A stretch of 64,000 nucleotides of DNA, taken from contig SVSP01000001.1 in NCBI GenBank assembly GCA_015064255.1, positions 124,001 to 188,000 on the forward strand, in the 5' to 3' direction. The notes below the pieces were generated by a model. The model did no database searches. It was not told the origin of the DNA and saw only the letters and a list, made by a program, of their open reading frames with translations. Position 1 is the first letter of the stretch. The number at the start of each line of letters is the position of its first letter. Both the position numbers and the translations under genes were made by a program. The stretch is from Oscillospiraceae bacterium. GTDB taxonomy: Bacteria; Bacillota; Clostridia; Oscillospirales; CAG-272. This document shows, one piece after another, positions 33,647 through 42,990 of the stretch.

Positions 33647-33830
33647 TTTAACCTCCATTCCGCCGTGTTGCGGCGGTGCAAATATATTTTGAAATCAGCC
33701 CGAGTCGCTCTGCAACAAAAATGGGATGGTCCCCACTTTTAGGGTTGATTTGAGCGTGAAACAATAGACTTTAAGTTCGGAAGTTCTAAACCTTCACGTT
33801 AACTTTCGTGCCGTGACCGGCAAAATAAAT

Positions 33831-35147
33831 TTACTGCAAATCGGGTGTTTTGAACTTTATTGAAGGCTTTTCGCCGTTTGTAAGCACACCTTCGGTTATA
33901 GTAACGCTTTCAACGTTTTCCTGCGAGGGAACTTCGTACATAATGTCAAGCATTATTTCTTCAAGGATCGAGCGAAGTCCGCGCGCACCCGTGTTTCTTT
34001 CGATTGCACGGGCTGCGATGGCGCGAATTGCAGCATCTTCGAATATAAGCTCAACCTTATCCATACCGAGAAGAGCCTTGTACTGCTTTGTGAGCGAGTT
34101 TTTAGGCTCGGTAAGGATTCTCGAAAGCATATCGGTGTCAAGATTGTCAAGGCTTACGATAACGGGAAGACGTCCGATAAGCTCGGGAATAAGACCGTAT
34201 TTTACAACGTCGTGCGGTGTAACTTCGCGAAGAAGGTTGGAATTTCCTTTTTCGGATTTGGTCATTATTTCGCTGTTGAATCCGATTACTTGATTTCCTT
34301 TGCGTTTTTCAACTATTTCTTCAAGTCCGTCGAAAGCACCGCCGCAAATGAAGAGAATATTTGAAGTGTCTATCTGAATGAAATCCTGATTCGGATGCTT
34401 TCGTCCGCCCTGCGGAGGAACATTTGAAACAGTACCTTCGAGGATCTTAAGGAGCGCCTGTTGAACACCCTCGCCCGATACGTCTCGGGTGATAGAGCGA
34501 TTTTCGCTTCTTCTTGATATTTTGTCGATCTCGTCGATGTAAATTATACCTTTTTCGGCAAGCTCAACGTTGTAGTCGGCTGCCTGTATAAGCTTCAGAA
34601 GAATGTTTTCTACGTCTTCTCCGACGTAACCTGCTTCGGTAAGAGTGGTAGCATCGGCAATCGCAAAAGGCACATTGAGAGATCTTGCGAGATTTTGTGC
34701 AAGGAAGGTCTTTCCGACACCGGTAGGACCGAGGAGAAGTACGTTGCTCTTTTGAATTTCTATCTTTTCTTCGGTCGTGTCAGTCTTCTTTCTGCCGCGC
34801 TTCTTGCCGGAAGTTTTGTCAGATGTGAGTATTCGCTTATAATGATTGTAAACCGCTACCGAGAGAGCCTTTTTAGCCGCGTCCTGACCGATAACGTAGT
34901 TGTCAAGCATATTCTTTATTTCAATAGGCTTCGGAAGCGTTTCAAGCGAGAGCGTTCCTGCTTCAAGCGAAACGGTATCCTCACGTTGCTCGTCGATTAT
35001 ATCCGCGCAGGTATCAATACAGTCAGAGCAGATAAAAGCGTTGGCTATGGGAGAAGAAATGAAGAAAAGCTCGTCGCTTTCAAGTCTTCCGCAAAAGGTA
35101 CAGCGGTGTCTGTTTTCACCGTCTCTGGGTGGAATATTGTTTGCCAT
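33831..35147 (-). CDS. clpX: ATP-dependent Clp protease ATP-binding subunit ClpX
   Basis: ClpX unfolds tagged proteins and feeds them to ClpP. The start is ATG 35147 ([10 protein letters not shown]); an upstream frame to 35192 lacks a ribosome binding site, while AAAGGA lies 13 bases before 35147. The 438 residues have the N-terminal zinc finger (CTFCGR...CSDCIDTC), Walker [13 protein letters not shown], Walker [12 protein letters not shown], the [12 protein letters not shown] block, the [10 protein letters not shown] region and sensor 2 [14 protein letters not shown]. Between clpP and clpX there is a hairpin that may reduce read-through. Confidence 0.97.
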   Translation of the reverse strand: MANNIPPRDGENRHRCTFCGRLESDELFFISSPIANAFICSDCIDTCADIIDEQREDTVSLEAGTLSLETLPKPIEIKNMLDNYVIGQDAAKKALSVAVYNHYKRILTSDKTSGKKRGRKKTDTTEEKIEIQKSNVLLLGPTGVGKTFLAQNLARSLNVPFAIADATTLTEAGYVGEDVENILLKLIQAADYNVELAEKGIIYIDEIDKISRRSENRSITRDVSGEGVQQALLKILEGTVSNVPPQGGRKHPNQDFIQIDTSNILFICGGAFDGLEEIVEKRKGNQVIGFNSEIMTKSEKGNSNLLREVTPHDVVKYGLIPELIGRLPVIVSLDNLDTDMLSRILTEPKNSLTKQYKALLGMDKVELIFEDAAIRAIAARAIERNTGARGLRSILEEIMLDIMYEVPSQENVESVTITEGVLTNGEKPSIKFKTPDLQ

Positions 35148-35206
35148 ATAATAAATAATATCCTTTCCTTGATGGAGTAGAAAGTGGAACAAATAATAAA
35201 AGTAAT

Positions 35207-35244
35207 TAAAAGCCGTATTAACGGTTAGGAAAATACGGCTTTTA
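35207..35244 (-). terminator. Hairpin between clpP and clpX
   Basis: AAAAGCCGTATT pairs with AATACGGCTTTT around a loop of about 13 bases; on the minus strand the stem is followed by T-rich sequence. It can act as a complete or partial terminator between the two genes. Confidence 0.75.
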
Positions 35245-35249
35245 AGTTT

Positions 35250-35834
35250 TTATATTCTTTTTTCGATCACGCGATCGATAAGTCCGTAAGCGGCAGCCTC
35301 TTCAGCCGACATGAAGTTGTCGCGTTCGGTGTCGCGCTCGATGATTTCAAGCGGCTTGCCCGAGTTTTCAGCCATAATTTTGTTAAGCTTTTCACGGGTC
35401 TTTATGATATGGTCTGCGTGGATCTTAATGTCACTTGCCTGACCCTGCATACCTCCGAGAGGCTGATGGATCATTATTTCACTGTTGGGAAGAGCAAATC
35501 TTTTGCCCTTTGCACCGCTGGAAAGCAGGAAAGCACCCATACTCGCCGCCATACCTATACAAATTGTAGATACGTCGCATTTTATGAAATTCATCGTATC
35601 GTAGATAGCAAGTCCTGCCGATACCGAGCCGCCGGGACTGTTGATGTAAAGACTGATGTCTTTGTCGGGATCCTGTGCTTCAAGCAGAAGAAGCTGAGCT
35701 ACGACAAGCGATGCTGTTGCATCATTTACTTCGTCGCATAAGAATACGATTCTGTCATTGAGCAGGCGTGAAAAGATATCGTATGCGCGTTCTCCTCTGC
35801 CTGTCTGTTCAATTACTGTTGGGACAAGTGGCAC
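35250..35834 (-). CDS. clpP: ATP-dependent Clp protease proteolytic subunit
   Basis: A 194-residue serine protease that forms the ClpP barrel. It starts at GTG 35834, with AGGAGG 7 bases upstream. Catalytic residues sit in GMAASMGAF (Ser98), MIHQPLGG (His123) and [11 protein letters not shown] (Asp about 172), and the handle-region text [15 protein letters not shown] is intact. It lies 66 bases downstream of tig and shares its promoter; clpX follows after a hairpin. The tig-clpP-clpX order is typical of Bacillota. Confidence 0.97.
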   Translation of the reverse strand: MPLVPTVIEQTGRGERAYDIFSRLLNDRIVFLCDEVNDATASLVVAQLLLLEAQDPDKDISLYINSPGGSVSAGLAIYDTMNFIKCDVSTICIGMAASMGAFLLSSGAKGKRFALPNSEIMIHQPLGGMQGQASDIKIHADHIIKTREKLNKIMAENSGKPLEIIERDTERDNFMSAEEAAAYGLIDRVIEKRI

Positions 35835-35900
35835 CTTAGACCCTCCTTTTAGTATTTGCGATTTTTGGTAATATTCTATTATATTCCAAATAGAAGAAAA

Positions 35901-37187
35901 TTATTCAACGTCTGTGATAACAGCGTTATCTCTTACGAAGTCTGCAGCCTTCTGAACTTCAAGATCCTTCTTGAGGTCTTCAGCAGCGATGTACATCTTA
36001 ACCTGAGCAACTTCCATCTGGTAGCTTTCAGCGATCTTGGTAAATTCTGCTTCAACTTCTTCTTCGGAAACTTCAACCTTTTCGATCTCAGCAACCTTTT
36101 CGAGAGCAAGGCGTGTCTTTACCTGTGCGATAGCACGGGGACGCATTTCTTCTCTGAGGCTGTCGAGAGAGCCGCCGGTGTACTTGAGGTAATCGTCAAG
36201 CTTCATACCCATGGAACGGAGACGTCCGTCGTAGTCGCGGATAAGGTTTTCAACCTCGTTATCAAACATAACTTCGGGGATTTCGTCGGTAACGAGCTCG
36301 CCGAGAGCGTTTGCTATCTTTTCGTTAACGTCTCTCATAGCAACGTCGTTATGTTCACGCTCGATTTTTGCCTTGAGATCTGCCTTATATTCATCGAGTG
36401 TATCGAATTCGGAAACGTCCTTTGCGAATTCGTCGTCTGCTTCGGGAAGAATTGTTTCCTTAGCGGAGAGAAGGTCGATGTGGAATACTACTGCCTTGCC
36501 TGCAAGCTCTGCTGCACCGTATTCTTCGGGGAACGTAACGTCGATATCAAAGCTTTCGCCAATGTTATGTCCTTCAACCTGTTCTTCGAATCCGGGGATG
36601 AACTGACCGGAGCCGAGCTTAAGATCTGCGTTTTCAGCAGTGCCTCCTTCGAAAGCAACGCCGTCGAGCATACCCTTATAGTTGATCTTAACTGTGTCGC
36701 CGTTCTTTACGGGGCGGTCTTCAACGTCGATAACTCTTGCGTTCTTTTCAAGCGCAGCCTTGAGAGCGTTTTCAACTTCTTCGTCTGTAACGGGAGCGAT
36801 CTTGCGTGTGAGTTCAAGACCCTTGTAGCCTTCGAGATTGATCTCGGGCTTTGTGAATACCTTAGCTGTAACTGTAACGCCGTTTTCGTCGATAGACTTG
36901 ATATCGTATTCGGGACCGCTTACAGCGTTTACGCCCGATTCCTTAAGAGCTTCTTCGTATGCAGGGGGAACGAGAGCTGCGAGAGCATCATCGTAGAATG
37001 TAGCAGCACCGTACATCTTTTCGATGAGGTGGCGGGGAGCCTTACCGCGTCTGAAGCCGGGAAGGGTAATATCAGCCTTTTTCTTTTCGAACACCTTAGT
37101 AACTTCTGCGTCAAAGGTTTCCTTGTCGATTACAAATTCAAGAACTGCAACGTTCTTTTCGGGATTTGTTGTATTTTTGAGATTCAT
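35901..37187 (-). CDS. tig: Trigger factor chaperone
   Basis: Trigger factor binds the ribosome exit tunnel and assists nascent chains, with prolyl isomerase activity. The 428-residue protein has the ribosome-docking signature LPGFRRGKAPRHLIEK (about 40-55). The FKBP-type isomerase domain (NGDTVKINYKGMLDGVAFEGG to SFDIDVTFPEEYGA) spans about 155-245, followed by the helical C-terminal arms. ATG 37187 follows GGAGG. Codon bias resembles that of ppdK, as expected for a highly expressed gene. First gene of the tig-clpP-clpX run. Confidence 0.97.
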   Translation of the reverse strand: MNLKNTTNPEKNVAVLEFVIDKETFDAEVTKVFEKKKADITLPGFRRGKAPRHLIEKMYGAATFYDDALAALVPPAYEEALKESGVNAVSGPEYDIKSIDENGVTVTAKVFTKPEINLEGYKGLELTRKIAPVTDEEVENALKAALEKNARVIDVEDRPVKNGDTVKINYKGMLDGVAFEGGTAENADLKLGSGQFIPGFEEQVEGHNIGESFDIDVTFPEEYGAAELAGKAVVFHIDLLSAKETILPEADDEFAKDVSEFDTLDEYKADLKAKIEREHNDVAMRDVNEKIANALGELVTDEIPEVMFDNEVENLIRDYDGRLRSMGMKLDDYLKYTGGSLDSLREEMRPRAIAQVKTRLALEKVAEIEKVEVSEEEVEAEFTKIAESYQMEVAQVKMYIAAEDLKKDLEVQKAADFVRDNAVITDVE

Positions 37188-37235
37188 TTTATTTTTACCT
37201 CCGATTATTTATCATAATTATATACATACCTAATT

Positions 37236-37264
37236 ATTTTACGCTATAAGCACAAATTTGTCAA
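37236..37264 (-). promoter_or_regulatory. SigA-type promoter of tig-clpP
   Basis: Minus strand TTGACA (37259-37264), a 17-base spacer and TAAAAT (37236-37241), 49 bases before the tig start. Confidence 0.85.
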
Positions 37265-37301
37265 TAGTTTTTAGTGAAAAAATCACAAAAAATAAGCAAA
37301 T

Positions 37302-38009
37302 TTATGTTGAAATCAGCTTGGGTCTGAAATCAAGAAAGTCGGCAGATACAAGGGAAAACTCCACGTTCTCGTAAAAAAACGATTTTTGAAGTGCGTATTT
37401 TCCGTGTATGTGACCGAAAAACGAGCGTTTTACATTGTATTTGTGCAGAATGTCAAGCATTTCGCGTGAAACGAAATCTCCGAAAACTATCGGAAAGTGA
37501 GTAAATACGATTATTTCATCGTAACCTGATTTTTTCATACCGTCTTCGAGCGACATCTGAAGGCGCATAGCCTCTCTTGCCGTGATTTTGTCAAAATCGG
37601 CATCTTCTTTTGCATTTGCCTCGTCACTGTACCAACCGCGAGTACCGCAGATAAGAGTGTTTTCGCAAACTACAGAATCGTTTTGAAGAATCGAGATAGA
37701 GCTTATGCCGTTCTTTTCAAAAAATGCACGGATTTTTGAGGGTGTTGACCACCAATAATCGTGATTTCCGCGAATAAGTATCTTCTTGCCGGGCAGGGCA
37801 TCGATAAAATGCAGGTCATCAAGCGACTCTTCAAGAGTCATTCCCCACGATATGTCGCCCGCAACAATTACCGTGTCATTTTCTTTTACAATATTTTTCC
37901 AAAGAGCTGATAGCTTCTCGGTGTATCCTTTCCAACGGTTGCCGAATATATCCATCGGTTTTGGAACGAGAAGAGATAAATGCGTGTCTGCAATAGCGTA
38001 GAGTGACAT
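37302..38009 (-). CDS. Calcineurin-like metallophosphoesterase
   Basis: Start ATG 38009 (MSLYAIADTHLS) behind AGGAGA; an open frame reaching back to 38489 has no start site and is rejected. The 235-residue enzyme carries the metallophosphoesterase metal ligands in order: IADTHL (6-11), AGDISWG, IRGNHDYWW, FTHFPIVF and FFGHIHG. Such YkuE/YmdB-like cytosolic enzymes hydrolyse phosphomonoesters or diesters; the substrate is unknown. It diverges from the DUF1540 gene, separated by 93 bases. Confidence 0.88.
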   Translation of the reverse strand: MSLYAIADTHLSLLVPKPMDIFGNRWKGYTEKLSALWKNIVKENDTVIVAGDISWGMTLEESLDDLHFIDALPGKKILIRGNHDYWWSTPSKIRAFFEKNGISSISILQNDSVVCENTLICGTRGWYSDEANAKEDADFDKITAREAMRLQMSLEDGMKKSGYDEIIVFTHFPIVFGDFVSREMLDILHKYNVKRSFFGHIHGKYALQKSFFYENVEFSLVSADFLDFRPKLIST

Positions 38010-38102
38010 ATACTGTTCTCCTAAAAATGTTAAGGTATAAACTTGACCGTATTCGGAAAAGATATTAACCGAACCGAAAACGAGAAAGGACTGTTTCATC
38101 TT

Positions 38103-38321
38103 ATGACAGAGATTTTTATAGAAAAGAAAAAGTACGAGGCTCAGCAGAGAGAGCTTGAAAAGAACGCGGGTACAAGACCGATAGTCTGCGGTGTTATGAA
38201 CTGCCGTTGGCACGACGGTATAAGCCGCTGTAAGGCACCGAGCGTACAGGTCGGACCTGGCTATGCAAGCTCGTCGGTCGATACCGTGTGCGCAACTTTT
38301 GAGCCAAAAGTTATAATGTGA
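38103..38321 (+). CDS. DUF1540 mini-protein
   Basis: A 72-residue protein: a charged helix (MTEIFIEKKKYEAQQRELEKN) followed by one DUF1540 module with Cys spacing VCGVMNCRWHDGISRCKAP and VCATFEP. The four conserved Cys suggest metal binding, but the function of the family is unknown. The start is ATG 38103 (AAAGGA 12 bases upstream); a TTG at 38043 would add 20 residues of unlikely sequence. It is a single gene, divergent from the metallophosphoesterase. Confidence 0.72.
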   Translation: MTEIFIEKKKYEAQQRELEKNAGTRPIVCGVMNCRWHDGISRCKAPSVQVGPGYASSSVDTVCATFEPKVIM

Positions 38322-38621
38322 AAACCGATACTCCGCATCACTTGGCGGTTTTGCTCCGACCTTTGAATGAAGTGAAAAACGCTTTTCAGTAAAGTTTTTG
38401 GAGTTCAAAGAACCTTTTTTCAAAAAGGTTCTTTGCGGGGTTCGGGGCAAAAACCGATGCTTCACATCGGTTGGCGGTTTCACTTGCACACAGCCGTGTG
38501 CATTTTGCTAACGCAAAACCGCAAACCGCACTCTTCGAATATAATAATAATTATTTTTGTTTTAAACAAAGTTTTTGAGGGTTTTTAGGGAACTTTTTTC
38601 AAAAAGTTCCCTAAACTCAAC
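38322..38621. repeat. Gap between the DUF1540 and thrC genes holding two dispersed hairpin repeats
   Basis: Copy one (about 38386-38455) reads CAGTAAAGTTTTTGGAG with stem AAGAACC/GGTTCTT around CTTTTTTCAAAAAG. Copy two (38568-38614) reads AAAGTTTTTGAGGG with stem TTAGGGAA/TTCCCTAA around the same apex. Between them are short GC-rich hairpins (AACCGATG / CATCGGTT at about 38450-38470). No gene is seen. Confidence 0.7.
38585..38614 (-). terminator. Probable terminator of the thrC operon (repeat-derived)
   Basis: TTAGGGAAC / GTTCCCTAA hairpin, 8 bases past the thrC stop on the minus strand, within a dispersed repeat. The trailing tract is A-rich on this strand, so termination strength is uncertain. 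Confidence 0.45.
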
Positions 38622-40100
38622 TTAAGAAATAAAATCAATTACCGAAGCTTTCATATCTGCGGGGTCGATAACCGTCTTGAAGCGTATCTCTTTTGTGAGA
38701 ACGTCGGAAAGCTGTGCGGGGATCTTTGTACCGGTATGGTTGCTGAGCGTTTCGAAAACCTTTGCATCGTCGTCGCAAATTTCGAGTCCGAGTGCGCCTG
38801 CAACGGAAGAAGCAAACTTGTAAGGACTTGCGGTAGATGCCACGACTATCTTGCCGCTTGCGTCGGAATTTTCAGCTGTGTAGCGGTCAGCGGCAGAAAC
38901 TGCAACTGCGGTGTGTGTGTCAATGAGATAAGAATGTTCGTCAAATACAGACTTTATCTCATCGCGGCACTCGTCTTCGGATGTGAAGTAACCAACAAAC
39001 TCGGAAGTGATCTTGCCGTAATCTTCCGCGTCGAGAGTGTATTTTCCGCCTTTTGCAAGGGAAACCATATAATTTCTCGTCTTTTCCGCGCCTGCGGTAA
39101 GGAAGAGAAGTCTTTCGAGATTGCTCGAAATAAGTATGTCCATAGAAGGAGAGATAGTTACGTGGAAATCTCTGTTTCGGTCATACGTACCTGTCTTGAA
39201 GAAGTCTGTAAGTACGTTGTTCGAGTTTGATGCGCATATAAAGCGACCTACGGGAAGTCCCATAAGTTTTGCGATGTAAGCGGCAAGGATGTTTCCGAAG
39301 TTTCCTGTGGGAACACAGATGTCTATCTTCTCGCCGAATGCGATGTCACCCTTGTTATAAAGGTCACACCACGCGGAAATATAGTAAACGGTCTGCGGAA
39401 CGAGTCTTCCCCAGTTTATAGAGTTTGCACTTGAAAGGAAATATCCCTTTTTATCAAGCTCAGCGGCAAAATCCGTATCTCCGAATATCTTCTTTACGCC
39501 GTTTTGCGCATCGTCAAAGTTTCCGTTTATCGCGCATACGTTTACGTTTGCGCCTTCCTGAGTGGTCATCTGAAGCTTCTGCGCGCGGCTTACTCCGTTT
39601 ACGGGATAATATACAGAGATCTTTATCTTGTCGATGTCGCGGTAGCCTTCAAGCGCGGCTTTTCCGGTGTCACCCGATGTGGCAACGAGAATGAGCGCGG
39701 TGCGCTCTTCGCCTGTTTTGGTGAGCGCACGCGAAAGAAGACGGGGCATGATCTGAAGAGCCATATCCTTGAACGCGCAGGTGGGACCGTGCCAAAGCTC
39801 GAGAATTCTCGCTTTGCCGCCTACGTTTACAACAGGTGCGGCGTAGCCATCAAAATTATCCCCGTAAGCTTCTTTGCAGTCGGAAAGAAGCTCTTCGTAG
39901 GTGTAGTCTGTAAGAAAGAGAGACATTATTTTAGCGGCTCTCTCGCTGTATGAAAGAGAGCAGAGCTCTTTTAAAGTATCTGCGGTAAGTGCGGGAATAC
40001 TTTCGGGCATATAAAGACCGCCGTCGGGTGCAATTCCTTGCTTTATTGCCTGAGCCGCACTTACGGGTGCGCTCTGTCCTCTTGTGCTTATATAGTTCAT
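38622..40100 (-). CDS. thrC: Threonine synthase
   Basis: ThrC converts O-phosphohomoserine to threonine using PLP. ATG 40100 follows AAAGGA. The 492 residues start with the family motif MNYISTRGQSAPVSAAQAI and GIAPDGGLYMPE. The PLP lysine lies in ELWHGPTCAFKDMALQIMP, and the phosphate loop is VATSGDTGKAAL. ICVPTGNFGNILAAYIAKLMGLP is the conserved block of this long bacterial/yeast type. It is the last gene of the operon running from the PGM-signal peptidase fusion. Confidence 0.96.
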   Translation of the reverse strand: MNYISTRGQSAPVSAAQAIKQGIAPDGGLYMPESIPALTADTLKELCSLSYSERAAKIMSLFLTDYTYEELLSDCKEAYGDNFDGYAAPVVNVGGKARILELWHGPTCAFKDMALQIMPRLLSRALTKTGEERTALILVATSGDTGKAALEGYRDIDKIKISVYYPVNGVSRAQKLQMTTQEGANVNVCAINGNFDDAQNGVKKIFGDTDFAAELDKKGYFLSSANSINWGRLVPQTVYYISAWCDLYNKGDIAFGEKIDICVPTGNFGNILAAYIAKLMGLPVGRFICASNSNNVLTDFFKTGTYDRNRDFHVTISPSMDILISSNLERLLFLTAGAEKTRNYMVSLAKGGKYTLDAEDYGKITSEFVGYFTSEDECRDEIKSVFDEHSYLIDTHTAVAVSAADRYTAENSDASGKIVVASTASPYKFASSVAGALGLEICDDDAKVFETLSNHTGTKIPAQLSDVLTKEIRFKTVIDPADMKASVIDFIS

Positions 40101-40131
40101 TTTTATTTATCCTTTCAACTGATGTACAGTT

Positions 40132-41028
40132 TTATTTTTGAATTATTACGCCGTTTCTTTCGAAAAAGCTGTTTGCGTTTTCAAACATTATTTTGTCAAC
40201 CGTGCCGGCGGGAAGCTTTTTGATAAGATAAGAATATATTTTCTCGAAATCGTTTATTCTGCGTATTCCTTCGGGCATAACGTCGCCTGTGCCGTCGAGA
40301 TCGCCGCCGAATGCCAAAACGTCCTCGCAACCTACGGACAGGTAATGCTCAACGTGGCGGTAAATATCGTCGATGGTCGGATTTTCATTTTCGCTTACGT
40401 GCGGAGAAAACATAGAAATTCCGATAAGCCCTTTGTTTTTCGCTATGATCGCAGCCATTTCGTCGGTAAGGTTTCGCATATGATTACATACGGCACGCGA
40501 ATTTGAATGGCTTGCAATAAAGGGCTTTCCGCAGATCTGCGAAAGCTCGTAAACGTCGAAAAATCCTTTGTCAGATGAGTGAGATACGTCCGGAATGATG
40601 CCAAGCTCAAAACAGCGCTTTATTGCATCCTTGCCGAAATCGGTAAGACCAATGTCCGTGTTGAAAGCACCGCCGATCTGTGTAAGATCGCTCCACACCG
40701 GTGTAAAAATACGAACTCCGTGATCGTAAAGAGCGTCGATACGCGAAATGTCGTTTCCTATAAGGTTTCCGCCCTCTACGGCAAGAATATATCCGAATTT
40801 CTCGGGAAGAGGAAATGAAGTACTTTTGAAATGGGAAAGTGTATCGAAAAACTTGTCGTAAAGCTCGTCGTTACTCAGCTTCGGATTGCTCCATACCGCA
40901 AGCACCTGATCGTATTTTTCAAAATTTTCGGTTATGTCGAGAGAAATATTGCATTGGTTTGATAAAAGTGATACCTTGGCTGAATATATTTCGGCAAGTG
41001 TGTCACAGTGAAGATCGAAAAACTTCAT
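40132..41028 (-). CDS. Membrane-dipeptidase-like metallopeptidase (M19 family)
   Basis: The start is ATG 41028 (MKFFDLHCDTL) behind AAGGAG. The 298-residue amidohydrolase-fold enzyme has the M19 metal sites: HCD near residue 7, AVEGGNL (the bridging Glu), DVSHSSDKGF, and IASHSNSRAV with FGGDLDG. M19 enzymes cleave dipeptides, in some cases containing D-amino acids, and may recycle cell-wall peptides. No signal peptide, so it is cytoplasmic. It is 31 bases before thrC. Confidence 0.92.
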   Translation of the reverse strand: MKFFDLHCDTLAEIYSAKVSLLSNQCNISLDITENFEKYDQVLAVWSNPKLSNDELYDKFFDTLSHFKSTSFPLPEKFGYILAVEGGNLIGNDISRIDALYDHGVRIFTPVWSDLTQIGGAFNTDIGLTDFGKDAIKRCFELGIIPDVSHSSDKGFFDVYELSQICGKPFIASHSNSRAVCNHMRNLTDEMAAIIAKNKGLIGISMFSPHVSENENPTIDDIYRHVEHYLSVGCEDVLAFGGDLDGTGDVMPEGIRRINDFEKIYSYLIKKLPAGTVDKIMFENANSFFERNGVIIQK

Positions 41029-41061
41029 ATAAATAATCTCCTTGACTATTTGCAAACTGTT

Positions 41062-41463
41062 TTAGCGGCTGTCGCCGAATGCGTTGGGATAATGTGATAT
41101 TTTCGTGGCAACACAGCCGTCAAAATTCTCGAGAGTTATTTCAATAACGTCTATTCTCGGCTTTTTTTCCGACGGATGCTCTCTTAAATAGCTTTTTACG
41201 GCGAAGATGAAATGCTCTTTTTTCGCTCCGTTTACAGCCGATGCACCGCGCCCGTATTTTTCTACCGAGCGTCCTGCCGTGCGCGTTTTGACCTCAACGA
41301 AGATTATATATCTTTCGTTTTCCGCAATTATGTCGATCTCCCCGCCGCGAACCGTATAATTTCGCTTTGTTATCTGAAAACCGTTTTTTACAAGAAAATC
41401 GCAAGCAACAGATTCCCCAGCGCGTCCGAGTGAACGGTTTGATTTTGCAGTTTTTTCAGCCAT
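41062..41463 (-). CDS. YraN/UPF0102 family endonuclease-like protein
   Basis: The 133-residue protein has the family core GRAGESVACDFLVKNGFQI, GGEIDIIAENERYIIFVEVKTR, a PD-(D/E)XK-type nuclease motif (E-x-D...E-V-K). The true function is not established. The ATG at 41463 is only 2 bases after the rnhB stop and has no strong ribosome binding site, so translation coupling to rnhB is likely. It lies in the standard rbgA-rnhB-yraN order. Confidence 0.92.
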   Translation of the reverse strand: MAEKTAKSNRSLGRAGESVACDFLVKNGFQITKRNYTVRGGEIDIIAENERYIIFVEVKTRTAGRSVEKYGRGASAVNGAKKEHFIFAVKSYLREHPSEKKPRIDVIEITLENFDGCVATKISHYPNAFGDSR

Positions 41464-41465
41464 TT

Positions 41466-42065
41466 TTACTTGTTAAGAAATTTAAGAAAGGTTTTTCTGT
41501 GAATGGGTGAAGGACCGTATTTGCGGACGAGATCCATGTGAAGCTTCGTGCTGTAGCCCTTATGCTTTGCAAGCATATATTCGGGATACTGCTTGTCAAG
41601 CTCTTCACATACTCTGTCACGGCTGACCTTGGCGAGAACCGAAGCCGCGGCAACCGACATTGAAATCGCGTCGCCTTTTATGAGGGTAACCGCTTTGCAG
41701 TCAAAGCCTCTTGCGATGTTTCCGTCAACTATAACGAGGTCGGGATGGGGAGTGAGCATACTGACGGCACGGCGCATAGCAAGCTGAGATGCGTTCAGAA
41801 TGTTAAGCTCGTCAATCTCCTCGACACTTGCGAAAGCGATTCCGTAGGAAACAGCCTTTTCGCATATGATATCGAAAAGCATATCACGTTTTTTTTCGGA
41901 TATTTTTTTTGAATCGTTAAGTCCTTCTATTTCAAGACCGACGGGAAGTATCACAGCCGCCGCACATACCGGTCCCGCAAGCGGACCTCTGCCTGCTTCG
42001 TCTGTGCCTGCAATACAGGTGAAGCCTTCGGCGTAATATTTGTTTTCGTATTCGTAAGAGGGCAT
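41466..42065 (-). CDS. rnhB: Ribonuclease HII
   Basis: RNase HII removes ribonucleotides from DNA and RNA primers from hybrids. The 199-residue protein has the metal-binding block GTDEAGRGPLAGPVCAAAVI (about 20-39), the SKKISEKKRDML region, VIVDGN, and DGDAIS-type residues in LIKGDAISMSVAAASVLAKVSRDR. ATG 42065 follows AGGAGG. It is 16 bases downstream of rbgA. Confidence 0.96.
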   Translation of the reverse strand: MPSYEYENKYYAEGFTCIAGTDEAGRGPLAGPVCAAAVILPVGLEIEGLNDSKKISEKKRDMLFDIICEKAVSYGIAFASVEEIDELNILNASQLAMRRAVSMLTPHPDLVIVDGNIARGFDCKAVTLIKGDAISMSVAAASVLAKVSRDRVCEELDKQYPEYMLAKHKGYSTKLHMDLVRKYGPSPIHRKTFLKFLNK

Positions 42066-42081
42066 AATTTCCTCCTGAAAT

Positions 42082-42951
42082 TTAAAATTGTTCGGGAAGC
42101 TCTAAAGTAATGCGTCCTATTTTAGCTCCGCGGAATTCGTCGAGAAGTATTCTTGACGTGCGCTCATAGTCTGTTTCTCCGCCCGAAATAAGGAATCCTC
42201 TCTTTCGTCCGATAAGCTCGAAAAGCTCGAAATCGGTAAGATCTTCGATCGCTTCGGGAGTGCCGAGCTTGTATCTTGTGCAAAGCAGCTCGGGTGCGGT
42301 AACACGAAGACGTGAGCAAAGCGCAATAGCAAGCTCGTCGGTGTTTACCACCGCGTCCTTGATGGCGCCCGTCATAGCAAGATTTTCACCGACGCGCTCG
42401 TCTTCAAATTTTGGCCAGAGTACACCGGGCATATCAAGAAGCTCGATGCCTCCTTGGCATTTTACCCATTGTTTATCGACGGTAACGCCCGGACGGTCCT
42501 CTACCTTAGCCTTTTTCGTTCCCGAAAAACGGTTTATAAACGAGGATTTACCGACGTTCGGTATTCCGACGACCATAGCGCGGATAGCCTTGCCCGCCAT
42601 ACCCTTATTTTCGTTCTTTGCGATCTTTTCGGAAAGTATCTCGCGGATAGCGGGCTCGATCTGATTCATTCCCGCGCCCGTTACGAAATCGGCAACGATA
42701 CATCCGCCGTAGCGTTTGAAATATGCGCGCCACTTGTCGTTTGCCGCAGGGTCGGCGAGAGTTGATTTGCTGAGTATAACAAGTCTCGGCTTGTTGGCAC
42801 AAATTTTATTTATATCCGGATTTTGTGATGACAGGGGAATACGTGCATCAAGTATTTCAATAACGATGTCAACAAGGGAAAGACACTCGGTAATGAGTCT
42901 TTTGGTTTTCGCCATATGACCCGGAAACCACTGAATTATATTACTTGGCAT
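42082..42951 (-). CDS. rbgA: Ribosome biogenesis GTPase RbgA (YlqF)
   Basis: RbgA is a circularly permuted GTPase needed to finish the 50S subunit. ATG 42951 follows AAAGGA. The 289-residue sequence begins IQWFPGHMAKTKR and has the permuted motif order: G4-like LSKSTLAD, then the P loop GIPNVGKSSFINR (about 132-144), G2 RPGVTVDKQW and G3 DMPG. It lies 39 bases downstream of the phosphoglycerate mutase-signal peptidase fusion, as rbgA normally follows lepB. Confidence 0.95.
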   Translation of the reverse strand: MPSNIIQWFPGHMAKTKRLITECLSLVDIVIEILDARIPLSSQNPDINKICANKPRLVILSKSTLADPAANDKWRAYFKRYGGCIVADFVTGAGMNQIEPAIREILSEKIAKNENKGMAGKAIRAMVVGIPNVGKSSFINRFSGTKKAKVEDRPGVTVDKQWVKCQGGIELLDMPGVLWPKFEDERVGENLAMTGAIKDAVVNTDELAIALCSRLRVTAPELLCTRYKLGTPEAIEDLTDFELFELIGRKRGFLISGGETDYERTSRILLDEFRGAKIGRITLELPEQF

Positions 42952-42990
42952 ATTTAAAATCCTTTGAAATTTGTTTTGAAATTATAAAAA

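Noticed and set aside
33659..33830. Intergenic stretch between clpX and the second PHP gene as a possible RNA gene
   Set aside because: Only a short CCGCCG/CGGCGG hairpin is present; there is no promoter-terminator pair or known RNA motif.
35856..37217. 453-codon open frame opposite tig
   Set aside because: It is the antisense shadow of the highly biased trigger factor gene, with no ribosome binding site and no recognisable domain.
37302..38489. Long N-terminal extension of the metallophosphoesterase
   Set aside because: The region upstream of ATG 38009 translates repeat hairpins and the antisense of the DUF1540 gene, whereas AGGAGA directly precedes 38009.
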